From: Clostridium sp.
Lineage (GTDB): Bacteria; Bacillota; Clostridia; Clostridiales; Clostridiaceae
Direction of reading: 5' to 3'
Length of the DNA: 18,495 bases
NCBI RefSeq assembly: GCF_018372875.1
Contig: NZ_JAHAIF010000055.1
Coordinates: 1 to 18,495 of the forward strand
Part shown: piece after piece, positions 6,194 to 13,942 of the stretch
Position numbering within the stretch: position 1 is the first letter of the stretch
How the letters are laid out: each line of letters starts with the position of its first letter
Notes under the pieces: generated by a model
Told to the model about the DNA's origin: nothing
Databases searched by the model: none
The model's input: the letters and a program-made list of their open reading frames with translations, nothing else
Made by a program: the position numbers and the translations under genes

Positions 6194-6817
6194 CTACCAA
6201 CCTAAATTTATTTTTTTATTAATATGACTTGTATCATTTATATACTCAAAGTGAAATTTATCCTTATAACAATTAATTTTTGTAAGAGATGCTTGTCCCA
6301 TTATTTCTTCATAAAATCCATTTCCTTTATTAAAGTAATTCATTACAGCTTTTAATGTCATACCATGAGCTACAATTAATATATTTTTATTTATGCTATT
6401 TTTTAATATATTATCTAAAGCTTCTCCTACTCTCTTATATAGATTTCTTAAAGATTCTCCACCTGGAGCCTTTATATCCATATTCCCATTAAAAATTTCT
6501 TTTATTTCTTTTCCTCTTCCTACCTTTAATAGTTCCTCTTCTGTATACCCCTCATATTCCCCAAAACTTATTTCTTTAAAAGCATCTACTTCTATTATTT
6601 CTATATTTCTACTTCCCCTAATTATATTAGCTGTTTTTCTTGCCCTCTCTAGTGGACTAGTGTATATAACATCTAATTGAAGACTATCTACTCTTTTTTT
6701 CAACTGCTCTGCCTGCTCAATTCCATGATCAGTTAAATCAGAATTTCCAGACCCTTGTAACCTTTTATCTAAGTTCCAAACAGTTTGTCCATGTCTAGTT
6801 AAATAAACTGTAACCAT
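6194..6817 (-). CDS. Histidine phosphatase family protein (phosphoglycerate mutase-like)
   Basis: The 207-residue protein has the branch-1 histidine phosphatase core. VYLTRHGQT (4-12) includes catalytic His9, next to Arg8. SPLERAR (54-60) includes Arg58, FKEISFGEYEG (80-90) supplies the general acid Glu, and VAHG (149-152) supplies His151. The family covers cofactor-dependent phosphoglycerate mutase, GpmB-like phosphatases and alpha-ribazole phosphatase (CobC). No cobalamin gene is nearby, so a broad cytoplasmic sugar/metabolite phosphatase is the safer call. The start at 6817 was chosen because GGGAGGGA lies 9 nt upstream. The longer reading from 6853 begins inside a hairpin and adds 12 unusual residues. 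It lies 60 nt after the ROK kinase gene on the same strand and is probably co-transcribed with it, with possible control at the intergenic hairpins. Confidence 0.88.
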   Translation of the reverse strand: MVTVYLTRHGQTVWNLDKRLQGSGNSDLTDHGIEQAEQLKKRVDSLQLDVIYTSPLERARKTANIIRGSRNIEIIEVDAFKEISFGEYEGYTEEELLKVGRGKEIKEIFNGNMDIKAPGGESLRNLYKRVGEALDNILKNSINKNILIVAHGMTLKAVMNYFNKGNGFYEEIMGQASLTKINCYKDKFHFEYINDTSHINKKINLGW

Positions 6818-6823
6818 AATAAT

Positions 6824-6867
6824 GTCCCTCCCAATAGTAAATCCCAATAGCATTTACTATTGGGATT
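6824..6867 (-). promoter_or_regulatory. Alternative hairpins next to the phosphatase ribosome binding site
   Basis: On the minus strand a segment ATCCCAATAGTAAAT is followed by two copies of CTATTGGGA. It can pair with the first copy (11 bp, 6840-6850 with 6857-6867) or with the second (13 bp, 6830-6842 with 6852-6864). The second pairing buries the first GGG of the Shine-Dalgarno region GGGAGGGA (6825-6832). The two folds are mutually exclusive. Confidence 0.5.
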
Positions 6868-6877
6868 ATTATTATAA

Positions 6878-7825
6878 CTACCTGCTCTCTATTATAGCTA
6901 ATGCAACTGCACCAACTACTCCTGCATCTGAACCAAGTCCAGCAGGAACTATTTGACAACTTTCAGCCATACTCTTAAAGCATCTCTTATTAACGACCTT
7001 TTTTACAGTATTGAAAACTATATCTCCAGCCTTTGATACTCCCCCGCCTATTATTATCATCTCTGGGTCAAATGTAGCTATTGCATTTGCTACACCAATT
7101 CCTAGATATGTTAAGGCATTATCTATTATATCTTTTGCAACTTCATCTCCAGCTTCCGCTTCTTTAAATACTTCATATGAAGTAACAGTATCATACTTTT
7201 TCAAGCTCGTCTCAACATTAGTTGAAACTGCTTCTTTACCTTTTCTAGCTATTGCTGTTCCTGATGATATTGCTTCTAAACATCCTAAGTTTCCACAGTT
7301 ACATCTAGGTCCGTTAGGATCTACTGTAGTATGTCCAATTTCTAAAGCATTAGATGTATGACCTCTGTATACTTTACCATCCAATACTGCTCCTCCACCT
7401 ACTCCAGTACTAACTGTAAAATATACTATACTATCTTTACCTTTTCCAGCACCAAACATATACTCTCCTATTGCTGCAGCATTAGCATCGTTATCTAAGT
7501 ATACTGGAATATTATATTTTTCTTTTAACGGTTGTACTAAATTGTAATCTTTAAATGGAAGATTTGGAGTTGTTATTATTATTCCTTTCTTCGCATCTAA
7601 AGGTCCTGGTGAACCTATCCCTATAGCCTCTATTTCATCTATTGAAGTACTAGATCCAACAATTACTTCATCAATTGATTGTACTATTCTTCCTAATACA
7701 GCTGTTTCTCCTTCTTCAGCTTTAGTAGGTAATACTACATTTGCTAATATATTTCCTTCTATAGTTGATATAGCTGTACTTATTTTTGTACCACCTAAAT
7801 CTACACCTATTACATACTTTTTCAT
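6878..7825 (-). CDS. ROK-family sugar kinase (glucokinase-type)
   Basis: The 315-residue protein phosphorylates a hexose with ATP in the cytoplasm. The ATP-binding loop is VDLGGTKI (8-15), the catalytic Asp is D113 in LDNDANAAAIGEY, and STGVGGG (139-145) is the second phosphate motif. The ROK zinc signature is intact: EIGH (E162, H165) and CNCGNLGCLE (C175, C177, C182). Full length without an N-terminal helix-turn-helix marks it as a kinase rather than a NagC/XylR-type repressor. The motif set fits glucokinase, but ROK enzymes for N-acetylglucosamine, fructose or mannose look similar, so no gene symbol is given. AGGAGG lies 6 nt before the ATG. A terminator-like hairpin only 30 nt upstream leaves no obvious room for a separate promoter. 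The phosphatase gene follows. Confidence 0.9.
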   Translation of the reverse strand: MKKYVIGVDLGGTKISTAISTIEGNILANVVLPTKAEEGETAVLGRIVQSIDEVIVGSSTSIDEIEAIGIGSPGPLDAKKGIIITTPNLPFKDYNLVQPLKEKYNIPVYLDNDANAAAIGEYMFGAGKGKDSIVYFTVSTGVGGGAVLDGKVYRGHTSNALEIGHTTVDPNGPRCNCGNLGCLEAISSGTAIARKGKEAVSTNVETSLKKYDTVTSYEVFKEAEAGDEVAKDIIDNALTYLGIGVANAIATFDPEMIIIGGGVSKAGDIVFNTVKKVVNKRCFKSMAESCQIVPAGLGSDAGVVGAVALAIIESR

Positions 7826-7854
7826 GATTTCCTCCTCATATGGTAAAATATTAA

Positions 7855-7902
7855 AGGGTTTATATTATTATTCTAAATCCTTTTAAATAATAAATAAACC
7901 CT
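7855..7902 (-). terminator. Long-stem terminator or attenuator before the ROK kinase
   Basis: AGGGTTTAT (7855-7863) pairs with ATAAACCCT (7894-7902). After one bulged A, a further 8 bp of TTATTATT/AATAATAA extend the stem to about 17 bp. On the minus strand it is followed by TTAATATTTTA. It would end the transcript of the 78-residue protein gene or attenuate read-through into the kinase. Confidence 0.75.
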
Positions 7903-7913
7903 ATAAATATAAA

Positions 7914-8150
7914 TTATTTTCTTTTATATGTATTAATATAATAATTTCCTAGATTATCGTATCCTTCTTCTTTAATATTAAATGAACTCCCCTTAAGCAT
8001 TGAATTAATAATATCTATATCATGTTTATTACTGTTATCAAATTTAATTGTAAAAACATCATCATCTTCAACTATACCTAAATAATCATATATATTACTA
8101 TAATCACTTAGTCCAATTTGGCCTTTTATTTCCATCCTATAATCTGACAT
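7914..8150 (-). CDS. Hypothetical 78-residue cytoplasmic protein
   Basis: I do not recognise a family. The protein is soluble and rich in Asp, Asn, Tyr and Ile (YSNIYDYLGIVEDDDVFTIK), with alternating hydrophobic residues that suggest a small mixed alpha/beta fold. There is no signal peptide, membrane helix or Cys cluster. TAGGAGGAG lies 4-5 nt before the ATG, a strong initiation site, so it is very likely translated. It lies between the EF-G-like gene, which has its own terminator, and a long-stem terminator. It is probably a one-gene unit or the attenuated leader gene of the kinase operon. Confidence 0.65.
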   Translation of the reverse strand: MSDYRMEIKGQIGLSDYSNIYDYLGIVEDDDVFTIKFDNSNKHDIDIINSMLKGSSFNIKEEGYDNLGNYYINTYKRK

Positions 8151-8275
8151 AATCTCCTCCTAATGTACCTATCTCCCTAATCTATATAAGTATATTCTAC
8201 AACTATTTTTTTATTCTCCTCACATAACTATTTTCTCCTATGTATTTACTTATATTCACAATGATAACAAAAATA

Positions 8276-8299
8276 GAGGGTGTAAAATTTACCACCCTC
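8276..8299 (-). terminator. Intrinsic terminator after the EF-G-like gene
   Basis: GAGGGTG (8276-8282) pairs with CACCCTC (8293-8299), with additional TAAA/TTTA pairing inside. On the minus strand it is followed by TATTTTTGTTAT. It begins 8 nt after the stop codon. Confidence 0.85.
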
Positions 8300-8307
8300 C
8301 ATAGATA

Positions 8308-10404
8308 TTAATCTTCATTTTTCAATTCTTTTTGCGAATTGGCCTTCTCTACTATTTTTATTGCTTCTGTAGGTGGAACCTCTTCATATTTTTCTATTTT
8401 CAAATCAAAGCTTCCTCTACCTTGAGTTATAGACCTTAAATCTGTAGCAAACTTAAATAACTCTGCCATTGGTGCTTCCACAACAAGTTTCTGAAGTTTA
8501 CCACATGGCTCCATTCCTAGTACTCTTCCACGCTTCTTATTTATATCACCAATTACATCTCCCATATATTCTTCTGGGATTAAAATTTCTATGTGCATAA
8601 TTGGTTCTAGCAAAATTGGCTTTGCAGCCTCTAAACCTTTTTTATATGCAATTGATGCAGCAATCTTAAATGCCATTTCAGAAGAATCTACAGGATGATA
8701 AGAGCCATCATGTAATGTTGCTCTTAAGCCTATAACAGGATATCCTGCTAAAATACCATGCTTTATACAATCTCTTAAACCCTTTTCAACTGCTGGAATA
8801 AAGTTTCTAGGCACTACTCCTCCTACTACCTTATCTACAAACTCTAAATCACTTTCCCCATCATTACGAGGCTCAAATAGAATTTTTACATCTCCATATT
8901 GACCATGTCCACCAGATTGCTTCTTATGTTTTCCTTGTACATCTGAACTTCCTTTTATTGTTTCTCTATAAGGAATCTTAGGTTTTCTAAGCTTTACCTC
9001 TACTCCAAACTTATTTTTTAACTTAGATGCTATAACCTCTAAATGTACTTCACCAAGTCCTGAAATTATTGTTTCTGCATTTTCTATATCCCTATTTACA
9101 TTAAATACTGGGTCTTCATCTTGTAACTTACTTAATGCTAGAGATATCTTATCCTCATCCCCCTTACTCTTTGGTAAAACTGCCATTGACATTACCGTAT
9201 TAGGGAAATTCATTTTATCATAAATTATTTTACAAGATTGATCACATAAAGTATCCCCTGTGGATGTATATTGTAACTTAGCTACTGCTCCAATATCTCC
9301 AGCTATAACTTTATCTGTTGGGACTTGATTCTTGCCTCTCATAAAAAATACATGAGTTAATTTCTCCATCTTATTTTTATTGGTATTTAATACAGTCATA
9401 TCCCCATTTAATTTACCTGTAATTACTCTAAACAATGAAATCTTACCTACAAATGGGTCTGCTATAGTCTTAAATATCATTGCTGAAAAAGGTTTATCTT
9501 CACTTAATTGAATAAATTCTTCCTTATTTGATTCAATATTTAATGCTTTTTGTGGTATTGCATATTTAGGTGATGGGAAACATTCAACTATATCTTCTAA
9601 CAATGTATTTATCCCTATAATCTTTGTAGCAGAACCACACATAACAGGGGCTATATCACCTGATGCACATCCATTGATTAAGCCTTCATATATTTCCAAA
9701 TCACTTAATTCGCCCTCACTAAAATATTTTTCTAATAAAACCTCATCAGTTTCTGCTACTGCCTCCATAATCATTTGTTTACATTCATCAACTTTATCAA
9801 CTAATTCTGGTGGAATCTCTACTACCTCCATCATCTTAGTTTTAGGATTATAAACTCTTGCTCTCTTAGTTATCACATTAATAACTCCATTAAAGTTATT
9901 TTCTTTACCGATTGGATATTGTATAGGAACAACACTAATTCCAAATTGCTCTTTAAGGTTTTGTAAGACCTTATCAAAATCCGAATGTTCTCTATCTAAC
10001 TTATTTATAAAAAATGTTCTTGGTAACTTTATCTTATTACAATAATCCCATGCTTGCTCTGTGCCTACTTGAGTCCCTGCGACACCACAAACTACAATCA
10101 TTGCAACATCTACAGCCCTCATACCTTGAATGCTTTCTCCAACAAAATCAAAATATCCTGGAATATCTACTAAGTTAATTTTTACTTTTTCCCATTCCAA
10201 TGGAATTACTGAGGATGATAAAGATATTCCTCTTTTCTTTTCCTCTTGATCAAAATCAGATATTGTTGTTCCATCTTCAACTTTACCTAATCGATCCGTA
10301 ACCTTGGAATAGTACAATAAGGCTTCTGTTAGTGAAGTTTTTCCTGAAGAACTGTGTCCTATAATCCCTAAATTTCTAAGATTGTTAATAGAATAGTTTT
10401 TCAT
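8308..10404 (-). CDS. EF-G-like translational GTPase (EF-G paralogue)
   Basis: The 698-residue protein has the five-domain length of elongation factor G. Its G motifs are of the paralogous 'EF-G-like/EF-G2' group rather than canonical FusA. G1 is GHSSSGKT (16-23) in place of AHIDAGKT, and switch I ends RGIS (58-61). G3 is DIPGY (80-84), where Tyr84 stands at the catalytic His of canonical DTPGH. G4 is NKLD (134-137). The domain IV/V parts are present (GGHGQYGDV, and GYPVIGL onward). Its precise cellular role is not settled; a ribosome-linked function is inferred from the fold. The start MKNYSINN at 10404 fits the family's usual N-terminus but has no clear Shine-Dalgarno. A GTG at 10452 would add 16 residues and lies too close to AGGAAAG. 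No str operon genes (rpsL, rpsG, tuf) are nearby, consistent with a paralogue. Confidence 0.88.
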   Translation of the reverse strand: MKNYSINNLRNLGIIGHSSSGKTSLTEALLYYSKVTDRLGKVEDGTTISDFDQEEKKRGISLSSSVIPLEWEKVKINLVDIPGYFDFVGESIQGMRAVDVAMIVVCGVAGTQVGTEQAWDYCNKIKLPRTFFINKLDREHSDFDKVLQNLKEQFGISVVPIQYPIGKENNFNGVINVITKRARVYNPKTKMMEVVEIPPELVDKVDECKQMIMEAVAETDEVLLEKYFSEGELSDLEIYEGLINGCASGDIAPVMCGSATKIIGINTLLEDIVECFPSPKYAIPQKALNIESNKEEFIQLSEDKPFSAMIFKTIADPFVGKISLFRVITGKLNGDMTVLNTNKNKMEKLTHVFFMRGKNQVPTDKVIAGDIGAVAKLQYTSTGDTLCDQSCKIIYDKMNFPNTVMSMAVLPKSKGDEDKISLALSKLQDEDPVFNVNRDIENAETIISGLGEVHLEVIASKLKNKFGVEVKLRKPKIPYRETIKGSSDVQGKHKKQSGGHGQYGDVKILFEPRNDGESDLEFVDKVVGGVVPRNFIPAVEKGLRDCIKHGILAGYPVIGLRATLHDGSYHPVDSSEMAFKIAASIAYKKGLEAAKPILLEPIMHIEILIPEEYMGDVIGDINKKRGRVLGMEPCGKLQKLVVEAPMAELFKFATDLRSITQGRGSFDLKIEKYEEVPPTEAIKIVEKANSQKELKNED

Positions 10405-10560
10405 TATTTTCGTCAAAGTATTAATATTAATTAACCTTTGACTTTCACCCACCTTTCCTATATATAGACTTTTTGATTCATATAAATCACGAGCTAACTT
10501 ATACTATAATTTTTATGTTATCACTCCATAAAATAGTCCTTGCCTTATAATGAAACTAAG

Positions 10561-10592
10561 ATATTACATTTTATATATTCTATATGTAATAT
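10561..10592. repeat. 9-bp inverted repeat upstream of the EF-G-like gene
   Basis: ATATTACAT (10561-10569) and ATGTAATAT (10584-10592) are exact inverted repeats around 14 A/T-rich bases. They lie about 160 bp upstream of the EF-G-like start. This could be an operator or chance in AT-rich DNA. Otherwise the region 10405-10655 holds only the presumed promoter region of that gene, where no clear -35/-10 pair is seen. Confidence 0.3.
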
Positions 10593-10659
10593 TCATACCT
10601 TCTTGACTTATTTGAATTTCCAGAATTTTTTACCATAATTTTCTTTACGTATATTAAAA

Positions 10660-10688
10660 AAAGATTAAGCAAAGTTTGCTTAATCTTT
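10660..10688 (-). terminator. Intrinsic terminator of the envelope operon
   Basis: AAAGATTAAGCAAA (10660-10673) and its complement (10675-10688) form a near-perfect palindrome. The loop opens the central few bases. On the minus strand a run of seven T follows. It lies 5 nt after the gtrA-like stop and ends the four-gene operon. Confidence 0.93.
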
Positions 10689-10693
10689 AAAAA

Positions 10694-11098
10694 CTATATA
10701 TTCTTTTTAAATGCAAAAAATTTCATAAACACAAATGTTATTGGAACTCCAATTACTGCAGCTAACCCATAAGCAATTAACTTATGCAATCCCATCATAT
10801 TAAATACTATGAAAACTACAATATTTTGAATGATAAAATTAGGGATATATGAAACTGCAAATTTAATGAATTTATTAAATTCTAACTTTTCTTTAAAGGT
10901 AACATAACTATTTAATATATACGATATTACTAAGCCTGAAATATATCCAAATATAAATGCAATATTCTCATTTAAAAAGCTAGAATATATGTATGAAAAT
11001 ATCACTCCATTAAATGTGTTTATGACACCTATAAAGACAAACATTATAAACTGTTTAGAAAAAAATACTTCTTTTATCTTATTAATTAAAGATTCCAT
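10694..11098 (-). CDS. GtrA-family membrane protein (polyprenyl-phosphate-sugar flippase)
   Basis: The 134-residue protein has four predicted membrane helices (about 17-38, 45-66, 79-100, 104-126) and the typical GtrA opening 'QFIMFVFIGVINTFN'. The 'SYVTFK' segment after helix 2 and the end 'FVFMKFFAFKK' are also GtrA-like. GtrA/GtcA proteins are thought to flip undecaprenyl-phosphate-linked sugars to the outer face of the membrane. The ATG at 11098 was chosen. It lies 1 nt after the stop of the glycosyltransferase gene, so translational coupling is likely. An ATG seven codons earlier would overlap that gene by 20 nt and has no Shine-Dalgarno. It is the last gene of the operon, followed by a strong terminator. 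Length and topology match the family. Confidence 0.88.
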   Translation of the reverse strand: MESLINKIKEVFFSKQFIMFVFIGVINTFNGVIFSYIYSSFLNENIAFIFGYISGLVISYILNSYVTFKEKLEFNKFIKFAVSYIPNFIIQNIVVFIVFNMMGLHKLIAYGLAAVIGVPITFVFMKFFAFKKNI

Positions 11099-11099
11099 A

Positions 11100-12065
11100 C
11101 TAATTATCTCTTTCTTCATTATTTATTAATTTATCTGCTATTATAAATCTTGGTCTTTGCTTAGTCTCATTGTATATCTTTCCTATATACTCTCCAATAA
11201 CTCCTAGAGATAATAATTGTATTCCCCCAATCATCCAAATAGATATAGTTATTGAAGTCCATCCAGCTTCAGTATTTCCTATAAATTTAACAATTAATGA
11301 ATATATTAAGGCAATAAAACTTAGTGCAAATATAGAAAATCCTAATCCTGTTATTATTCTTATAGGCTTTATACTAAATGATGTAATTCCATCCCAAGCA
11401 AATGCAAGCATCTTCTTAAGAGGGTATTTTGATTCTCCTGCAAATCTCTCATGTCTCTCATATTCTACTACAGAATATCTATATCCTATTAAAGGAACAA
11501 TTCCTCTAAGGAATAGATTTACTTCTTTAAACTGGCTTAGACCTTCTAAAGCCCTCTTACTCATAAGTCTATAATCCGCATGATTATATATTACATCTAC
11601 ACCTAACATATTCATAAACTTATAAAATCCAAGAGCCGTTGTCCTTTTAAAGAAAGTATCTGTCTTTCTTGAAGATCTTACTCCATAAACTACATCGCTG
11701 CCATTATAGTATTCTTCTACAAATTTATCTATTACATCTATATCATCTTGTAAATCTGCATCTAATGATATTGTCATATCAGCATATTCTTTAGCAGTCA
11801 TAAGACCAGCTAACAATGCATTTTGATGCCCCTTATTTCTTGATAAATTAACACCACTAAAAATGTTATTTTGTTCATGAAGCTCTTGTATGATGCTCCA
11901 AGTTTTATCTTTAGATCCATCATTAACAAATAGAATCTTACTCTCTTCAGATACAACTTCATTTTTTATCATCACATTAATCTTTTCTAATAATCTTTTA
12001 GCAGTTTCATGTAGTACTTCTTCTTCATTGTAACAAGGGACTACTAAATATAAGATTTTTTTCAT
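11100..12065 (-). CDS. Family-2 polyprenyl-phosphate glycosyltransferase (GtrB/CsbB/DPM1-like)
   Basis: The 321-residue protein starts with YLVVPCYNEEEVL (6-18), a GT-A fold, and carries VNDGSKD (47-53) and the metal/sugar-nucleotide motif LDADLQDD (101-108). HADYRLM (162-168) and RFAGESKYP (207-215) are typical of GtrB/DPM1 enzymes. Two C-terminal membrane helices (about 236-258 and 271-296) anchor it to the inner face. Enzymes of this type move a hexose from a nucleotide sugar to undecaprenyl phosphate. The sugar (glucose, GlcNAc or another) cannot be read from sequence. GGAGG lies about 9 nt upstream of the ATG. It stands 22 nt after the LtaS-like gene and is coupled to the gtrA-like gene, the usual donor-synthase and flippase pair. 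Confidence 0.92.
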   Translation of the reverse strand: MKKILYLVVPCYNEEEVLHETAKRLLEKINVMIKNEVVSEESKILFVNDGSKDKTWSIIQELHEQNNIFSGVNLSRNKGHQNALLAGLMTAKEYADMTISLDADLQDDIDVIDKFVEEYYNGSDVVYGVRSSRKTDTFFKRTTALGFYKFMNMLGVDVIYNHADYRLMSKRALEGLSQFKEVNLFLRGIVPLIGYRYSVVEYERHERFAGESKYPLKKMLAFAWDGITSFSIKPIRIITGLGFSIFALSFIALIYSLIVKFIGNTEAGWTSITISIWMIGGIQLLSLGVIGEYIGKIYNETKQRPRFIIADKLINNEERDN

Positions 12066-12087
12066 TTTCTAATCCTCCGCAAAGATT

Positions 12088-13926
12088 TTACTCTCTTCCA
12101 AAATAATTATTCTTTATAATTTTTTCACCTATCTCATATGACTTTAATAAGTGTTCTAATTCTTCTTCACTTTTAACATTTCCTTTAACTTCATTCCCTT
12201 TTATTATTGTAGCATCTCTATTTGTATTAACCAATACTCTTCCCATAGATGTACTTAAATACTTATCATTATCAATACCAAGTAAATATGCAATAGTAGT
12301 TGGGATATCTACTTGACCCCCACTTGCCTCAATAATACTTGGCTTAATACCTTTTGAATATATAATTAAAGGAATTTTATTATCATATTCTTTCCACCAG
12401 TTTCCTTCATAATCTAGTTTTTGTATATCATCATTATAATATTTATGAACTCCACCATGATCTCCATATAATACAATCATTGTATTATCTAATATACCTA
12501 TTTCATCTAATTTCTCAAAGAACATTTCAATCTGTCTATCTGTATATCTTACACTCTCAAAATATCCACCTAAATAACTTTCATCAACTTCTTCAGGTAA
12601 GTCTAACTCTCTATACTTCTCATCAATTTCAAATGGACCATGGTTAGACATTGTAGGTGCTTGAAAAAAGAAAGGTTCTTGTACACTTTTCAATTTTTCA
12701 GAAACTTGTGTTAAAAAGCTTCTATCAGATAATCCGTATCCTACAGTCTCTTCATACACATAATCTCCAATATCCCATATAGTTTCAATTCCAAATCCAT
12801 TTTTATGCAACTCTGTCCAATTAAATTCTCCAATTTCTTCTGCGTGAGATGATATTGTTTTATATCCCTCTCCCTCTAATATTCTAGGCAAGGAATTAGA
12901 ATAAACATTCTCACCATAATTTAAGGCAGTAATTTTATCACCTAATGGATATATAGATGTATTAACCATAAAATCACAATCTATACTATTACCTGCATTA
13001 TTTTGTTCATATATATTGTTAAAATACAATCCCTCTCTTGTAAGCTTATTTAAAAATGGAGATATCTCTTTTCCATTTACACTCTTATTTATAACAAAAT
13101 TCTCTAAAGACTCTACCTGAATAAATATTACATTCTTTCCTTTCGCAACTCCACTATATTCATTTGGTTCTAAATCTTCTCTATTATAAGCTAACCACTC
13201 CTCTATCTCATCTTTTTCACTATTTGATAAAGGATTCATTACTTTAGATAAAGTTCTAGCTGACTCTATAAGATGATATCCTATTGGTCCTGATGCTCTT
13301 GCAGACATAAGTGTCGTCCATCTCTTAGTAAGCATTCTATTAGACCATCCACTAATACTTAACACATCTATACATACAAATGATATTAACAAAATAATTG
13401 CTACATGCCTAAGAGTAAAAAGGAACTTTCCAACACTTCTTGACTCAATACATCTTATCTTCTTTATGAAAACAAATAAAATTATGGCAACTATATCTAT
13501 AACAAATAATAAATCTATAGCTTTAAATTGATATAAAGATTCCCCTACAGGATTAAATGTACCTGAAAAGAATATATTCTTTAATCCTAAAAAATCTCTA
13601 TTTACTCTAAAGTACCATAAGTCTGCTATCAATAAAGTACTGAATAATATATTTAAAATAATATAATATACAATTTGCTTATTTCTTGAAAATAAATATC
13701 CAAATGAATAAAATAATAATATAAAAGCTAAGTTAACAAATATAAACTTAAAGCTTATATTACTAAATTTAATTTTATCTGCAGAACTTACTTCAACTAA
13801 AGTCATAAATATAAGAGACTTTAACAACATATCTATTATTGTAATAAATCTAAATTTACTTATTCCCGTTGAAAACACTTTTCTTTTATAAAATTTAATA
13901 TCATTTATTTTATCCTTTAAATTCAT
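12088..13926 (-). CDS. LtaS-family phosphoglycerol transferase (lipoteichoic acid synthase-like)
   Basis: The 612-residue protein has five N-terminal membrane helices (about 28-48, 60-80, 85-105, 137-155, 172-192). An outer sulfatase-fold domain follows (about 260-550), the LtaS layout. Metal and active-site landmarks are IQVES (E272), SNHGPF (H429) and YGDHGG (D489, H490). LtaS polymerises glycerol phosphate from phosphatidylglycerol into lipoteichoic acid on the outer leaflet. Two positions differ from Staphylococcus aureus LtaS. The nucleophile Thr of GKTSD is Ser314 here (GNSIDCDF), and the FWNR substrate-binding motif reads FNWT (368-371). It may thus be a divergent synthase, a primase, or a phosphoglycerol/phosphoethanolamine transferase acting on another glycan. 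The Shine-Dalgarno is weak (GGGTAGGT). The gene sits 16 nt after the GT-C-like gene, within the operon. Confidence 0.88.
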   Translation of the reverse strand: MNLKDKINDIKFYKRKVFSTGISKFRFITIIDMLLKSLIFMTLVEVSSADKIKFSNISFKFIFVNLAFILLFYSFGYLFSRNKQIVYYIILNILFSTLLIADLWYFRVNRDFLGLKNIFFSGTFNPVGESLYQFKAIDLLFVIDIVAIILFVFIKKIRCIESRSVGKFLFTLRHVAIILLISFVCIDVLSISGWSNRMLTKRWTTLMSARASGPIGYHLIESARTLSKVMNPLSNSEKDEIEEWLAYNREDLEPNEYSGVAKGKNVIFIQVESLENFVINKSVNGKEISPFLNKLTREGLYFNNIYEQNNAGNSIDCDFMVNTSIYPLGDKITALNYGENVYSNSLPRILEGEGYKTISSHAEEIGEFNWTELHKNGFGIETIWDIGDYVYEETVGYGLSDRSFLTQVSEKLKSVQEPFFFQAPTMSNHGPFEIDEKYRELDLPEEVDESYLGGYFESVRYTDRQIEMFFEKLDEIGILDNTMIVLYGDHGGVHKYYNDDIQKLDYEGNWWKEYDNKIPLIIYSKGIKPSIIEASGGQVDIPTTIAYLLGIDNDKYLSTSMGRVLVNTNRDATIIKGNEVKGNVKSEEELEHLLKSYEIGEKIIKNNYFGRE

Positions 13927-13942
13927 AAATTGTTGACCTACC

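Noticed and set aside
6393..6680. Plus-strand open frame inside the phosphatase gene
   Set aside because: It is antisense to a gene with intact catalytic motifs, with no ribosome binding site and shadow-like composition.
7011..7361. Plus-strand open frame inside the ROK kinase gene
   Set aside because: It is antisense to conserved ROK motifs and has no independent evidence.
11170..11574. Plus-strand open frame inside the family-2 glycosyltransferase gene
   Set aside because: It is antisense to a gene with clear GT2 motifs and lacks its own initiation signal.
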